Assembly: GCA_046594225.1 (NCBI GenBank) | Contig: JBKJPW010000008.1 | Span: 28,009 to 92,008, forward strand | Source of the DNA: UBA4416 sp046594225 | GTDB lineage: Bacteria > Bacteroidota > Bacteroidia > B-17B0 > Aurantibacillaceae | DNA: 64,000 bases | Direction: 5' to 3' | The notes under the pieces: generated by a model | What the model was told of the DNA's origin: nothing | Databases searched by the model: none | Seen by the model: the letters and a program-made list of their open reading frames with translations, nothing else | In this document: one piece after another, positions 35,757 through 45,169 of the stretch | Layout of the letters: every line of letters begins with the position of its first letter | Numbering within the stretch: the first letter of the stretch is position 1 | Translations under genes and position numbers: made by a program

Positions 35757-38495
35757 ATGAAGAGATACCTACTCTATTTATTATTATTAAGTGCCATCTC
35801 TTCTTTCTCACAGAAGTTAACTGTTTCAGGAAACGTTCAAGATACATCTGCCAAAGGTCCTTTGCCTAATGCAATTATTATGGCCATAAAGTTAATGGAT
35901 TCTACTTTAGTAGGATTTACGAGATCTGATGAGAATGGTTTTTTTAAATTAAAATCCTTACCAATTGATACTTATCAGGTAATTATTTCTCATCCTAAAT
36001 TTGCCGATCAGGGTTATTTTATTTTTGGCGACAATAAGAATTTAGAATATGATTTTGGGAAAATCATCCTTCAGTCAAAAAATGTAACTTTAGATGAAGT
36101 CACTATTTTTGCATTTAAAGACCCTATCTACTATAAAGGCGACACGTTGATTTATACGGCCGATTCGTTTAAAACAAAAGCCAACGCAACGGTTGAAGAT
36201 TTACTAAAAAAATTACCTGGATTAAAAGTGGATGCCGCAGGTAAAATTACCTCACAAGGTAAAGCTGTAGATAAAGTATTAGTAGACGGAGATGAGTTTT
36301 TTGGTGGCGACCCTACCGTTGCTACAAAAAACTTAGCGGCTAGTTCTATTGAATCAGTTCAAGTATATGAAAAGAAAAGTGACGACGTTGCTAATTCTAG
36401 CACTGGCGAGGAAACTCAAAAAATATTAAATCTTAAATTAAAAGACGAAGCTAAAAAAGGATACTTCGGTAAAATAAGCGGCGCTAGTGATTTTCAAAAG
36501 TTTCATGAAGGCGAGGTGTTAGCAAATTACTTTAAAAAGAAATTAAAAATTTCTGTTTTTGGTTTGGGAAGTAACACCCCAAATTCGAGTTTTGGTTGGG
36601 ACGATGTATTTAAATATGGCTTAAATAATGAGTTTGATAGACAGGAAAATGAAGATGGAGGTTGGTCAATGTCAACGTCCAATTCTCAACCTCAGGGTAT
36701 TCCTCAAACCATTAAGTCAGGTTTTTATTATACAGATAGACTTTCTAAAAACACAAAGCTAAACTTAAATTACTCATACAATAGCAGCGAGGTTGTTTCT
36801 AAAATCAGTAAAAATTCACAATATTTTTTAACCGATACAAGTTATACGTCTTCCAACGTAGCTCAAGCTATTCAAAAAAATGAAGCCCACGCTATAAATA
36901 TAGGATTAGAACAGCGTATCGATTCTTTAGCTGATTTTTATTTTACCTCTAAAGTGAAATTGTTGAATAATAGTTCAGTGAGTTTTGACGAGACTGATTT
37001 TTTAAGTAGCGATAATATTAAAACAAGAAATACATCAATTAATAACTCAAATGCAGGTTATGGTTATGATGTAACTAATAATTTAAAATTATTAAAGCGA
37101 TTTAAGAAAAAAGACAGATTATTAACCCTTAATTACAATAATGCATTTTCTAAAAACAATTCAAATGGTATTTTAAAAACTGATAATTATTTTTATGCAG
37201 ATTCTACCTCTTCATTTAACACGGTTAATCAAAAAAAAGCAAGTGAAAATAATAATCAAAGCCATTTTGGAGGTATCTCATTTATAGAACCTATTACTAA
37301 AAAAATTAAGATAGAAGCTTCTTATGACTTTATGTATTACAATAGTAAGCAAGATAAAAAAGCATTTAATAATATTGGTGGCGAGTACAATCAATTAGAT
37401 TCCACATTAACAAATGATTTTGAAAATGTGAAACAAATAAATAGAGCTGGTTTAAAATTTATTTATGAAGTTAAAAAACTACGTTTCACTATTGGAACCA
37501 AAGCGCGAAATGTATTCGTAAATAATAATAATGTATTCAGAGACCAACGTATTACGCAAAACTTTAATAATATTCTTCCATTCTCAACCATGCGTTATAA
37601 ATTTTCTGATAATAAGTCAATTGATATTAGGTATACAACTAGTTCTCAAAACCCAACCATTAGTCAGTTACAGCCAGTAAGGGATAATTCAAATCCTAAT
37701 TTTATTAATGTTGGTAACCCTAATTTATTACCAACCTTTTCGCACGGTGTCAGTTTAAATTTTAATTCCTGGAAATCTATTAGTGGTAAATATACTTGGT
37801 TGGGAGCCAATTATAATTTTACTAATAATGATATCATTAACTCTACTGCTTATGACAGTATAGGAAGAACAGTTTCGAAAGCTGTTAACGTCAATGGTAA
37901 TTATAATGTAAATGGTTATGTTGGGACTAGTATGCCGTTCTATTCTAAAAAATTAGAATTAAACCCCAATGGTGATTTCTTTTATTCAAGTAACAAATCG
38001 TATGTTAATAATTTAGAAAATATTACTCAGGATTTAAGATCAACCGTTAGATTAGATTTACGTTTGAATTTAGATAAAATTAGTGCTGGTATATCAGGAT
38101 TTTATTCATATAACTCTGCTTTCTCAACTTTAAATTCAACCAGCAGTACGCCCTATTCTTCTCAAGGTTTATCGGGTAATGTTAATATTACTTTCCCTAA
38201 AAAGTTTATATTAGAAAGTAACGCCAATTATACCATCAACAGTAAACGAAGTAATGGATATAATATAAACTATTTAGTTTGGAACGCTTCTCTTTCAAAA
38301 ACATTCTTAAAAAAAGAGAATTTTATCTTAGGAATTTATGCTTACGATCTTCTTAATCAAAATATTAGTGTAGATAGAGATATTAGTAGTAACGTCATTA
38401 CAGACATTAAAACCAATATTATTAGCCGTTATTTTTTATTGAAAGCCACATTTAAGTTTAATAGTAATAAAACAAAAGAAGAAAATGAATTTTAG
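35757..38495 (+). CDS. TonB-dependent receptor-like outer membrane beta-barrel protein
   Basis: The 912-residue protein has a signal peptide (about 1-18). A carboxypeptidase-regulatory-like domain (residues ~20-105) is followed by a plug-like region (~105-235; VEDLLKKLPGLKVD, VLVDGDEFFGGDP). The rest is a long Asn/Ser-rich beta-barrel (~235-912). This matches outer-membrane beta-barrel family 3 proteins related to SusC-type receptors, without a SusD partner. Its 3' end overlaps the GLPGLI gene by 11 nt, a recurring Bacteroidota pairing. Substrate unknown. Confidence 0.88.
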   Translation: MKRYLLYLLLLSAISSFSQKLTVSGNVQDTSAKGPLPNAIIMAIKLMDSTLVGFTRSDENGFFKLKSLPIDTYQVIISHPKFADQGYFIFGDNKNLEYDFGKIILQSKNVTLDEVTIFAFKDPIYYKGDTLIYTADSFKTKANATVEDLLKKLPGLKVDAAGKITSQGKAVDKVLVDGDEFFGGDPTVATKNLAASSIESVQVYEKKSDDVANSSTGEETQKILNLKLKDEAKKGYFGKISGASDFQKFHEGEVLANYFKKKLKISVFGLGSNTPNSSFGWDDVFKYGLNNEFDRQENEDGGWSMSTSNSQPQGIPQTIKSGFYYTDRLSKNTKLNLNYSYNSSEVVSKISKNSQYFLTDTSYTSSNVAQAIQKNEAHAINIGLEQRIDSLADFYFTSKVKLLNNSSVSFDETDFLSSDNIKTRNTSINNSNAGYGYDVTNNLKLLKRFKKKDRLLTLNYNNAFSKNNSNGILKTDNYFYADSTSSFNTVNQKKASENNNQSHFGGISFIEPITKKIKIEASYDFMYYNSKQDKKAFNNIGGEYNQLDSTLTNDFENVKQINRAGLKFIYEVKKLRFTIGTKARNVFVNNNNVFRDQRITQNFNNILPFSTMRYKFSDNKSIDIRYTTSSQNPTISQLQPVRDNSNPNFINVGNPNLLPTFSHGVSLNFNSWKSISGKYTWLGANYNFTNNDIINSTAYDSIGRTVSKAVNVNGNYNVNGYVGTSMPFYSKKLELNPNGDFFYSSNKSYVNNLENITQDLRSTVRLDLRLNLDKISAGISGFYSYNSAFSTLNSTSSTPYSSQGLSGNVNITFPKKFILESNANYTINSKRSNGYNINYLVWNASLSKTFLKKENFILGIYAYDLLNQNISVDRDISSNVITDIKTNIISRYFLLKATFKFNSNKTKEENEF

Positions 38496-39213
38496 ATGTT
38501 TAGTAGCTACTGTTTTTTGTTTTTTGCTGATGCTAAATGTAGCCTCAGCTCAAATTACTTATGGTAAAATTACTTATGAACGCAAAACCAATTTGTATAA
38601 AAAGTTTAAAAATAATGGTGATGTAAAAGAATGGCTCAAAGAAGAGGATAAAAATAAAATAGATGTGTTTGAACTTTACTTTAATGATTCCTTATCTGTT
38701 TTTAAACCACAAGAAAGTGATTTGGTAGAACGCATGAGTTGGTCAACTACCAAAAATGTGGTTTATCAAAACTATCATACAAACTATCGATTAACAGAAA
38801 AAAGTATATGGGGCGAACATTTTTTTGTATCAGATTCGGTTAGGCAATTTAATTGGAAGATGACGGACAGTAAACGCTCTATTTGTGGTTACCAATGTCG
38901 TAAAGCTATATGGCAAGCAAATGATAGTACTCGTATTTATGCTTGGTTTTGTGCAGAAGTTAATCCATCCATTGGTCCCGAAAGTTTTGTTGGCTTACCT
39001 GGGGCCATATTAGGTTTAGCAACTGAAGATGGAGGTGTGATTTATTTTGCTAAAAGCGTAGAGGTTGTTAAACCAGAAGTTATATCATTGTTGCCAAAAA
39101 AATCAAAACAAAAAACCTATAAATCAGCGGAGTTAAAAGCTCAATTAGAAAAAGATTTTGGAAAAGAAAAGTGGGGAAAAGCTATGATTTATAATAATTT
39201 CTCCATTTGGTAA
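38485..39213 (+). CDS. GLPGLI family protein
   Basis: The 242-residue protein has a signal peptide (about 1-22) and the family motif, here FVGLPGAILGLATEDGG near residues 170-186. The GYQCRKA and YAWFCAEV segments upstream are also typical of the family. Function is unknown; members are often encoded beside TonB-dependent receptor-like genes, as here with an 11-nt overlap, so they probably act together at the outer membrane. A strong terminator follows. Confidence 0.9.
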   Translation: MNFRCLVATVFCFLLMLNVASAQITYGKITYERKTNLYKKFKNNGDVKEWLKEEDKNKIDVFELYFNDSLSVFKPQESDLVERMSWSTTKNVVYQNYHTNYRLTEKSIWGEHFFVSDSVRQFNWKMTDSKRSICGYQCRKAIWQANDSTRIYAWFCAEVNPSIGPESFVGLPGAILGLATEDGGVIYFAKSVEVVKPEVISLLPKKSKQKTYKSAELKAQLEKDFGKEKWGKAMIYNNFSIW

Positions 39214-39225
39214 TTTTTTCAAACT

Positions 39226-39262
39226 ACATAGATCCGATAGCTATCAGATCTATGTTTTTCTC
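39226..39262 (+). terminator. Intrinsic terminator after the GLPGLI gene
   Basis: A 30-base near-perfect palindrome (39226-39255, ACATAGATC ... GATCTATGT around GATAGCTATC, one mismatch pair) is followed by TTTTCTCTTTT. It begins 13 bases after the stop codon. Confidence 0.8.
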
Positions 39263-39374
39263 TTTTATTATAACTCCTTTTCTTTTTAATCTATGTGGTT
39301 AAAAAATATAGTACTAATTTTGCTATTTAATAAGACTCTTAGCCTCAAATTCCACATTTATTACATTTCTTCAT

Positions 39375-39382
39375 TATATTTG
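39375..39382 (+). promoter_or_regulatory. Possible -7 element for the 39388 gene
   Basis: TATATTTG is an exact TAnnTTTG match five bases before the ATG at 39388, implying a very short or absent leader. No convincing -33 element was seen. Confidence 0.4.
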
Positions 39383-39387
39383 TAAGG

Positions 39388-40440
39388 ATGAATAGGATTC
39401 TTTTTTATAGTCTTTTTTTAGTTTGTTCGCTTGAATACAGTTTTGCCCAGTTGGTTGCAAACGCTGGTCCTGATAAAATTGCTTGCATCAACGGGAGTTT
39501 AACTATTGGTGCTACTCCTAGTGCTAGTGGAGGAACGCCTCCTTATAAATATTCTTGGTCGCCGGCTACATTTTTAAGCTCAACTACTGTTGCTAATCCT
39601 ACTGTTACAGGCATTACAAATAATATCACTTATACCTTAACCGTAACAGATTTTGATACTACTATCGTATCAAATTCAATGAACATCAATATTGATTTGA
39701 TATATTTGTATGGAGCAGGTTTAGATACTGGTTATTGTTATAGCCAGTCAGGAGGAGTTATAATTGGTTCAACAAATAACAATAGTGCCTTTGCCAATTT
39801 TAATTGGACACCAAGCTATGGCTTAGATAACCCAAATGCTACGCGTCCTTTAGCAAATCCAAGTGTGACTACTGTTTATACCTTAACCGTATCTGATGGT
39901 ATATGCCCAAATAATGTCTCTCAGGTTACTGTTACTCCTTTTTTACCTCCTTTTGTTGATGCTAGCCCAGATACAATCATTGAAGAAGGGCAAACTATTA
40001 CTTTAATAGGTACAGGTGGCACTATCTTTTGGTGGACTCCTGATTATCATATTAAATATAGATCAAGTGCCCAGGCAGATGTTTGGCCTATTACAACAAC
40101 AACGTATACCTTATCAACGCAAGATCAACACAGTTGTGTATCTTATGATATTGTAACTGTTAAAGTAATAAACGGAGACAAACTATTTTTTTACAGTGCT
40201 TTTACACCAAATGGTGATGGAGAAAACGACTTTTTTTATATTGGTAATTTAGAAAAGTATCCTGACAACAATTTAAAGATTTATAACCGCTACGGTAAAT
40301 TAGTGTATAATGCTACTAATTACGATAACTTATGGAACGGCACCTACTTAGGTAACTTACTGCCAACTGGTACTTACTTCTACATTTTAAATGATGGTAA
40401 GGATGAACAGTATAAAGGTTCTGTTACTATTTTGCGGTAG
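39388..40440 (+). CDS. T9SS type B-sorted surface or secreted protein
   Basis: The 350-residue protein has a signal peptide (1-20, ending FAQ). Two Ig-like/PKD-like modules follow, with LVANAGPDKIACINGS, GTPPYKYSWSPA and FNWTPSYGLDNP, the pattern found in gliding-associated adhesins. The last ~85 residues form the type B (CHU_C) sorting domain: SAFTPNGDGENDFF, IYNRYGK, TGTYFYIL and a final VTILR. Exported by the type IX system by family knowledge; specific role unknown. Confidence 0.85.
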   Translation: MNRILFYSLFLVCSLEYSFAQLVANAGPDKIACINGSLTIGATPSASGGTPPYKYSWSPATFLSSTTVANPTVTGITNNITYTLTVTDFDTTIVSNSMNINIDLIYLYGAGLDTGYCYSQSGGVIIGSTNNNSAFANFNWTPSYGLDNPNATRPLANPSVTTVYTLTVSDGICPNNVSQVTVTPFLPPFVDASPDTIIEEGQTITLIGTGGTIFWWTPDYHIKYRSSAQADVWPITTTTYTLSTQDQHSCVSYDIVTVKVINGDKLFFYSAFTPNGDGENDFFYIGNLEKYPDNNLKIYNRYGKLVYNATNYDNLWNGTYLGNLLPTGTYFYILNDGKDEQYKGSVTILR

Positions 40441-40529
40441 ATAGATTTAATTTCAAATTTGTATATTAGTGTATAGTTTTGCAAGCTGCATATGGCTTGT
40501 TGCTTTTATTAAAATAACAACCTCATTCA

Positions 40530-41498
40530 TTGAATAAACTTTTAAACATATTTTTTCTTTTGTTTATGTTATGTTTTTGTTGTGAAACAAAAAGCCAAGT
40601 TAATTTAGTGCCTAATGGTAGTTTTGAAGACACAATAAGCTGTCCTAATACAACAGGTGGATTATCTAATTGTAAATATTGGTACGATCCCAATTTATGC
40701 TCTTCTGATTATTTTAATAGTTGCGCACCAATATTTACAGACGTATCAATACCTCAAAATTTTGCAGGTTTTCAAAACCCTCGTACAGGTGATGCTTATG
40801 GTGGTTTTTATGTATTTGTGCCCTTTTATACGTCAAGTTACAGAGAAGCAATTGCTGTTGAGTTAAATGAAGTTCTAAAAAAAGATTTCGTTTACTGCGT
40901 AAAATTTTATATCAGTTTAGCAGACTCTATGTATTATGCAGTTAATAGAATAAGCCTTGCTTTTACAACGACTAAATATTTAGATACAACTTGTAATTTA
41001 GATATGATTAATCTTACACCTCAAATTAACTCAAATGGTAACTACCTAACCAATAAAATCGAATGGTTAGAAATATCAAGTACGTATAAAGCTACTGGCA
41101 ACGAAAGATTTGTAATTATATCAAACTTTCAAAACAATAGCAATTTAGATACATTATTTTTAAATAATGGAGGACAAAAAAACGTTAATACAATAGCTTC
41201 TTATTATTATATTGATGATGTATCTATTACTGAATGTGGGGATTTAAATATTAATATTCCTAACGTATTTACGCCAAATAATGACGGAATAAATGACATT
41301 TGGGAGTTTGTTTTAAATGAAAACTTATCTTGTATCGTTTATAATAGATGGGGTAACAAAATATTTGAAACCTCTAAGTCAGTCATAAAATGGGATGGTA
41401 GAACTACATCTGGTATAGAATGCACTGATGGCATCTATTTTTATTCTATAGAAACAAAAGAGAAAACATATAAAGGATTTATCCAATTATTAAGGTAA
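40530..41498 (+). CDS. T9SS type B-sorted protein
   Basis: The 322-residue protein starts at a TTG (no in-frame ATG gives a better signal peptide). The signal peptide spans about 1-22. A jelly-roll-like domain follows (LVPNGSFEDTISCP ... YYIDDVSITECG, residues ~25-235), the N-terminal module common in OmpA-like and sorted Bacteroidota proteins. The type B sorting domain closes it: NVFTPNNDGINDIW, NRWGNKIF, DGIYFYSI and a final IQLLR. It follows another type B protein 89 nt away on the same strand, so they may be co-expressed. Confidence 0.83.
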   Translation: MNKLLNIFFLLFMLCFCCETKSQVNLVPNGSFEDTISCPNTTGGLSNCKYWYDPNLCSSDYFNSCAPIFTDVSIPQNFAGFQNPRTGDAYGGFYVFVPFYTSSYREAIAVELNEVLKKDFVYCVKFYISLADSMYYAVNRISLAFTTTKYLDTTCNLDMINLTPQINSNGNYLTNKIEWLEISSTYKATGNERFVIISNFQNNSNLDTLFLNNGGQKNVNTIASYYYIDDVSITECGDLNINIPNVFTPNNDGINDIWEFVLNENLSCIVYNRWGNKIFETSKSVIKWDGRTTSGIECTDGIYFYSIETKEKTYKGFIQLLR

Positions 41499-41520
41499 TT
41501 TGTACCTATAAACCCGCTCC

Positions 41521-41541
41521 GCTGCATTTGTAATGCTGCGG
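41521..41541. repeat. REP-like hairpin, left flank of RAYT gene
   Basis: GCTGCATTTGTAATGCTGCGG can fold into an 8-position stem with one T-T mismatch and a TGT loop. An exact reverse complement lies at 42177-42197 on the other side of the transposase gene. Confidence 0.75.
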
Positions 41542-41548
41542 TATGTTC

Positions 41549-42118
41549 TTAATAGGTAATTAATATTTGCGGTAGCATTATCACATCAATTATACTTTCC
41601 ATATCATAATAATTACTTGCCGATGAATAAATCCATTCGTATGGGTTTTTTACAAAGCCTGCTTCCACAGGATTATTATGGATGTAGTTGATTTTATCCC
41701 AAACAAATTTCTTGCTATATAATTCAATAGCATGATTTCCTTCTTGCCAAAATTTAAAATATTTATGTCGTTTACTTGGTTCTGCTTCTTCTTCAAATAA
41801 TTTCAGCATCCATTCTCGCCTACTTTCTGGTTCATTTTGTATTAAGTCTATTATCTTTTTAGATGTTAATTTCTTAAAATCTCTAATGGTATCTTTTAAA
41901 AGAAAAGGGTCATTTGTATTTACTATTAGGTGTATATGATTACTCATAATACAATAAGCAAATATGACTAAGCCTTTTTATTTTTGACAATATTTTAAGG
42001 AATCTATAATGGAGTCGCGATGGTTTTTTCGAGTAAATACATCAATCCAATTTACAACAGTAAAGGTAATAAAATAGACTTTATCAGTTTTAATGTTTTG
42101 TTTTTGACCTGGTTTCAT
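41549..42118 (-). pseudogene. REP-associated tyrosine transposase (RAYT, IS200-like) with premature stop
   Basis: From ATG at 42118 the frame reads MKPGQKQNIKTDKVYFITFT and continues to KYCQK. It then meets TAA at 41980-41978 (codon 47) and resumes in the same frame with KGLVIFAYCIMSNHIHLIV. The HUH motif (HIH) and catalytic-Tyr segment NYIHNNPVEAGFV belong to the Y1 transposase family. The length without the stop is 189 residues, normal for RAYTs. A shortened product from the internal ATG at 41947 would lack the first beta-strands. Either the gene is decaying or the stop is a sequencing error. Flanked by inverted REP-like hairpins. Confidence 0.8.
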
Positions 42119-42176
42119 TAATATACATATTGTATTGCTAATTTTTGACATTAAAATTACTTGAACAAGTGTTATG

Positions 42177-42197
42177 CCGCAGCATTACAAATGCAGC
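42177..42197. repeat. REP-like hairpin, right flank of RAYT gene
   Basis: CCGCAGCATTACAAATGCAGC is the exact reverse complement of 41521-41541. The pair encloses the transposase gene, as in BIME/RAYT arrangements. Confidence 0.75.
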
Positions 42198-42345
42198 TGA
42201 GCATTTTTAATCTTATAAAATCAGTGTTATCTGCGTTCTATAATATCTAATAGACAATTGTCAATAACTCGTTATTTAATATTTCCATCTTTTCCCATGC
42301 TTAACCAAAAAAAATCCTAAGTTTATAGGCTTATTTTTTTGAATA

Positions 42346-43854
42346 GTGGAAGAAACACAAGAGTCTATATCTACCCGTCAACTTTATCCTTATCAGGAAG
42401 AAGCGGTCAATACTATTTTCAATAAATTAAAGGATGCTAAGCCTAACGAAAACATCTTGTTTCAATTGCCCACTGGTGGTGGTAAAACCATTATCTTTTC
42501 AGAGATAGCAAAGCGTTACATCAATCACTTTAATAAAAAAGTATTAATCCTAACCCATCGTATTGAGTTAAGTAAACAAACCTCAGATGTATTGGTTGGC
42601 ATTGGTATTAAAAACAAAGTGATTAATAGCGAGGTTAAAAACTTAGCGCAACAAACCGATTTTCAAAGTTTTACCGCTTTAGTGGAAACCTTAAATAACC
42701 GTTTACAGGAAGACGAACAATTTTTAGAAGACATTGGTTTAGTAATTGTGGATGAGGCTCACTACAATTCATTCCGTAAAATATTTCATTATTTTGAGAA
42801 CGTTAATATCCTAGGAGTTACCGCTACGCCATTAAGTAGCAATAAAAAATTACCGCTCTACCAAACCTATAAAGAAATTATTGTTGGCGAAAGCATCTCC
42901 TCTTTAATTGATCAGGGTTTTTTAGCAGAAGGTGTTACCTACTCCAACGATGTAAACATTAGTACCTTAAAAGTGGGTAATAATGGGGAATTTACCACAG
43001 GTTCGCATGAGATATTATACTCTCAGGCCATGATGCAAGGTAAATTGCTAGATGCTTATGAGGAAATTGGTAAAGGAACAAAAACCCTCATTTTTAACGC
43101 TGGTATCTTAACCAGCATTGCGGTATATAACTTATTCAAATCAAAAGGCTATCCTATTCGTTATTTAGATAGTACGTTTAGCGACAGAGACAGAGCTGAG
43201 ACTTTGGATTGGTTTAGAAATACTAAAGATGGTATTTTAAGCTCAGTTAGTATTTTAACTACTGGTTTTGATGAGCCAGAAGTGGAAACCATTATCTTAA
43301 ACAGAGCTACCAAATCTTTAACGTTGTATCATCAAATGATTGGGCGTGGTTCGCGTGTATTGCCTCATAAAAAGAAATTTAATATTGTTGATTTAGGTAA
43401 TAATTCCCGCCGTTTTAATTTATGGCAATTCCCAATTGATTGGAAACATGTATTTGTGGCACCTCACATGTATTTGGAGCAACGCTACAAAGATGAGTGG
43501 GATTATGAATTAGAAAACGATTATGAGTTACCTGAAGATATTAAAGCGCGTTTCTTAAACTCATCGGCCGAAGCTTTTATTGTTCGTGAACGCTATTTAC
43601 AATGTTTACGTAAAGGTTTAAAACCTCAAATGGTGTTAGACCAGTCTTTAGATGATCATTTTGGACGAATAAAAGATAATGCAGCTGACTTTGATGAAGC
43701 TTTTGAGTTATTTGATTTATTAAGCGAAGAAGTAAAATACCGCGTTAAACAATTTTCTAAATGTATTAACGCTACTAATAACTATACAGATTACCAAACC
43801 CAAACCTATAGCGGTAAGCTAAGACGTAGGTTAATTGGTTGGTTTGTTGAATAG
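42346..43854 (+). CDS. Superfamily 2 DEAD/DEAH-box helicase
   Basis: The 502-residue protein has the Q-like start LYPYQEEAVN and Walker A LPTGGGKT near residues 45-52. DEAH box VIVDEAHYNS lies near 135, followed by GVTATPL (motif III) and the C-terminal helicase domain with TTGFDEPEV and HQMIGRGSRV (motif VI). It resembles RadD/YejH or type III restriction-like ATPases. The last ~130 residues are helical without a known domain. The start is GTG. It stands alone between the RAYT element and a lipoprotein gene. DNA repair or RNA work are both possible. Confidence 0.82.
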   Translation: MEETQESISTRQLYPYQEEAVNTIFNKLKDAKPNENILFQLPTGGGKTIIFSEIAKRYINHFNKKVLILTHRIELSKQTSDVLVGIGIKNKVINSEVKNLAQQTDFQSFTALVETLNNRLQEDEQFLEDIGLVIVDEAHYNSFRKIFHYFENVNILGVTATPLSSNKKLPLYQTYKEIIVGESISSLIDQGFLAEGVTYSNDVNISTLKVGNNGEFTTGSHEILYSQAMMQGKLLDAYEEIGKGTKTLIFNAGILTSIAVYNLFKSKGYPIRYLDSTFSDRDRAETLDWFRNTKDGILSSVSILTTGFDEPEVETIILNRATKSLTLYHQMIGRGSRVLPHKKKFNIVDLGNNSRRFNLWQFPIDWKHVFVAPHMYLEQRYKDEWDYELENDYELPEDIKARFLNSSAEAFIVRERYLQCLRKGLKPQMVLDQSLDDHFGRIKDNAADFDEAFELFDLLSEEVKYRVKQFSKCINATNNYTDYQTQTYSGKLRRRLIGWFVE

Positions 43855-43875
43855 TTTGTTTTAAAATAACCAAAA

Positions 43876-44253
43876 ATGAGATTTTTTCTAAAACTTTCTA
43901 TTATTATCAGCTTGTTAGCTTTTGTGACAGCCTGCAAAAAAAACCAATTAGGAGGAAAATCGACCATAATAGGAGTTGTGGCTCATCACGGAGATCCAAT
44001 TCCTAATGCTACAGTATATATTAAATTTAATTCTTCAGAGTTTCCTGGAGATCATACTGATACTTATGATGCGTCTGTTTTGGCAGATTCCAAAGGAAAT
44101 TATAGATTCAATGTTTATAAGGGAACCTATTATATTTATGCCGTCGGATTAGATATGGATATTCCTGCACCATATACTGTTAGCGGAGGCTTTTCTTTTT
44201 CTATCAAAAATAAGCAACATTTAACCAGAGATATTGCGGTTACTGAGGACTAA
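43876..44253 (+). CDS. Lipoprotein with carboxypeptidase-regulatory-like domain
   Basis: The 125-residue protein has a lipobox (LLAFVTAC, Cys near residue 20), so it is probably lipid-anchored. A small beta-sandwich follows, with VVAHHGDPIPNATVYIKF and ADSKGNYRFNVYKGTYYIYAVG, the pattern of regulatory-like (CarboxypepD_reg) domains. It lies 21 nt after the helicase stop, which could mean cotranscription. No function is assigned. Confidence 0.7.
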   Translation: MRFFLKLSIIISLLAFVTACKKNQLGGKSTIIGVVAHHGDPIPNATVYIKFNSSEFPGDHTDTYDASVLADSKGNYRFNVYKGTYYIYAVGLDMDIPAPYTVSGGFSFSIKNKQHLTRDIAVTED

Positions 44254-44343
44254 TTAGACCTTTTTAGTTGAAAAAGCCTGCATTTTCTTTTTTTATAAGT
44301 AGATAATTTTATTTATCTTCGCAACTCAAAATTTTAATTTAAT

Positions 44344-45102
44344 ATGTCTGAAGAAATAGAACAAATTGAGCAAGTAGAAAGTAGTAATGATATTCAACCA
44401 TCATCTGTTAAAAAATCGTCTGCAAAACAGATGGATTTAGGTGGTTTAGAGATGATCTACGAAAACAATAAAAAAGCAATTACTTATGGTGGTGGTGCTA
44501 TTTTAGCTATTGTAGCTATCTTCAGTTTTTATAAATTTTACTGGTTACCTGGCGAAGAAAAAACAGCAGCTAACGAAGCATTTTTTGCTCAAACTTATTT
44601 TGAAAAAGATAGTTTTTTAGTAGCTTTAAATGGTGGCTTAAACGTTCAAACTGCTGATGGTCCTAAAACCATGATGGGGTTTAATGAATTAGCAGATACT
44701 TATGGTGCAACAAAAACTGGTGATTTAGCTAATTATTATGCAGGTATTTGTTTGTTACGTACTGGTAAATTTGCAGAAGCTATTGAAGCTTTAGAGAAAT
44801 TTAGTGGTAAAGATGAAATGGTAGCACCTGTTGCAACTGGAGCCATTGGAGATGCAAATATGGAGTTAAATAATGTAGATGAAGCTATAAAATTTTACTT
44901 AAAAGCAGCTGAACAATCTAATAACGATTTTACAACTCCTATTTACTTAAAGAAAGCAGCATTTGCCTATGAGCAAAAAGCTAATTATACAGAGGCTTTA
45001 GCAACGTATGAGCGTTTAAAAAACGAATATGCTAAAAGTACTGAAGCTCGTGAAGTAGATAAATACATTGCTAGAGTTAAAACTTTAGGAAATATTCAAT
45101 AA
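44344..45102 (+). CDS. TPR protein with N-terminal membrane helix
   Basis: The 252-residue protein has a cytoplasmic acidic N-terminus and a membrane helix near residues 42-63 (YGGGAILAIVAIFSFYKFYWL). Several TPR-like helix pairs follow (NYYAGICLLRTGKFAEAIEALEKF, NVDEAIKFYLKAAEQ, ANYTEALATYERL). The architecture resembles YfgM-type ancillary proteins of the Sec translocon, but sequence similarity to E. coli YfgM is not evident to me. A TATCTTCG box ~30 nt upstream may be a promoter. A strong terminator follows. Confidence 0.75.
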   Translation: MSEEIEQIEQVESSNDIQPSSVKKSSAKQMDLGGLEMIYENNKKAITYGGGAILAIVAIFSFYKFYWLPGEEKTAANEAFFAQTYFEKDSFLVALNGGLNVQTADGPKTMMGFNELADTYGATKTGDLANYYAGICLLRTGKFAEAIEALEKFSGKDEMVAPVATGAIGDANMELNNVDEAIKFYLKAAEQSNNDFTTPIYLKKAAFAYEQKANYTEALATYERLKNEYAKSTEAREVDKYIARVKTLGNIQ

Positions 45103-45120
45103 TAAAAGAAATGAACGATA

Positions 45121-45150
45121 AAAAAAAGGTGATGTGATGTCACCTTTTTT
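45121..45150 (+). terminator. Intrinsic terminator after the TPR membrane gene
   Basis: An 11-bp perfect stem (AAAAAAGGTGA and TCACCTTTTTT, 45121-45131 with 45139-45149) encloses a 7-base loop and ends in a T-run. It separates the TPR gene from ribH. Confidence 0.85.
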
Positions 45151-45169
45151 TGTTTTAAAGAATAAAATT

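Noticed and set aside
45134..45169. Upstream ATG for ribH
   Set aside because: It falls inside the loop and stem of a strong terminator; the family start is at 45170.
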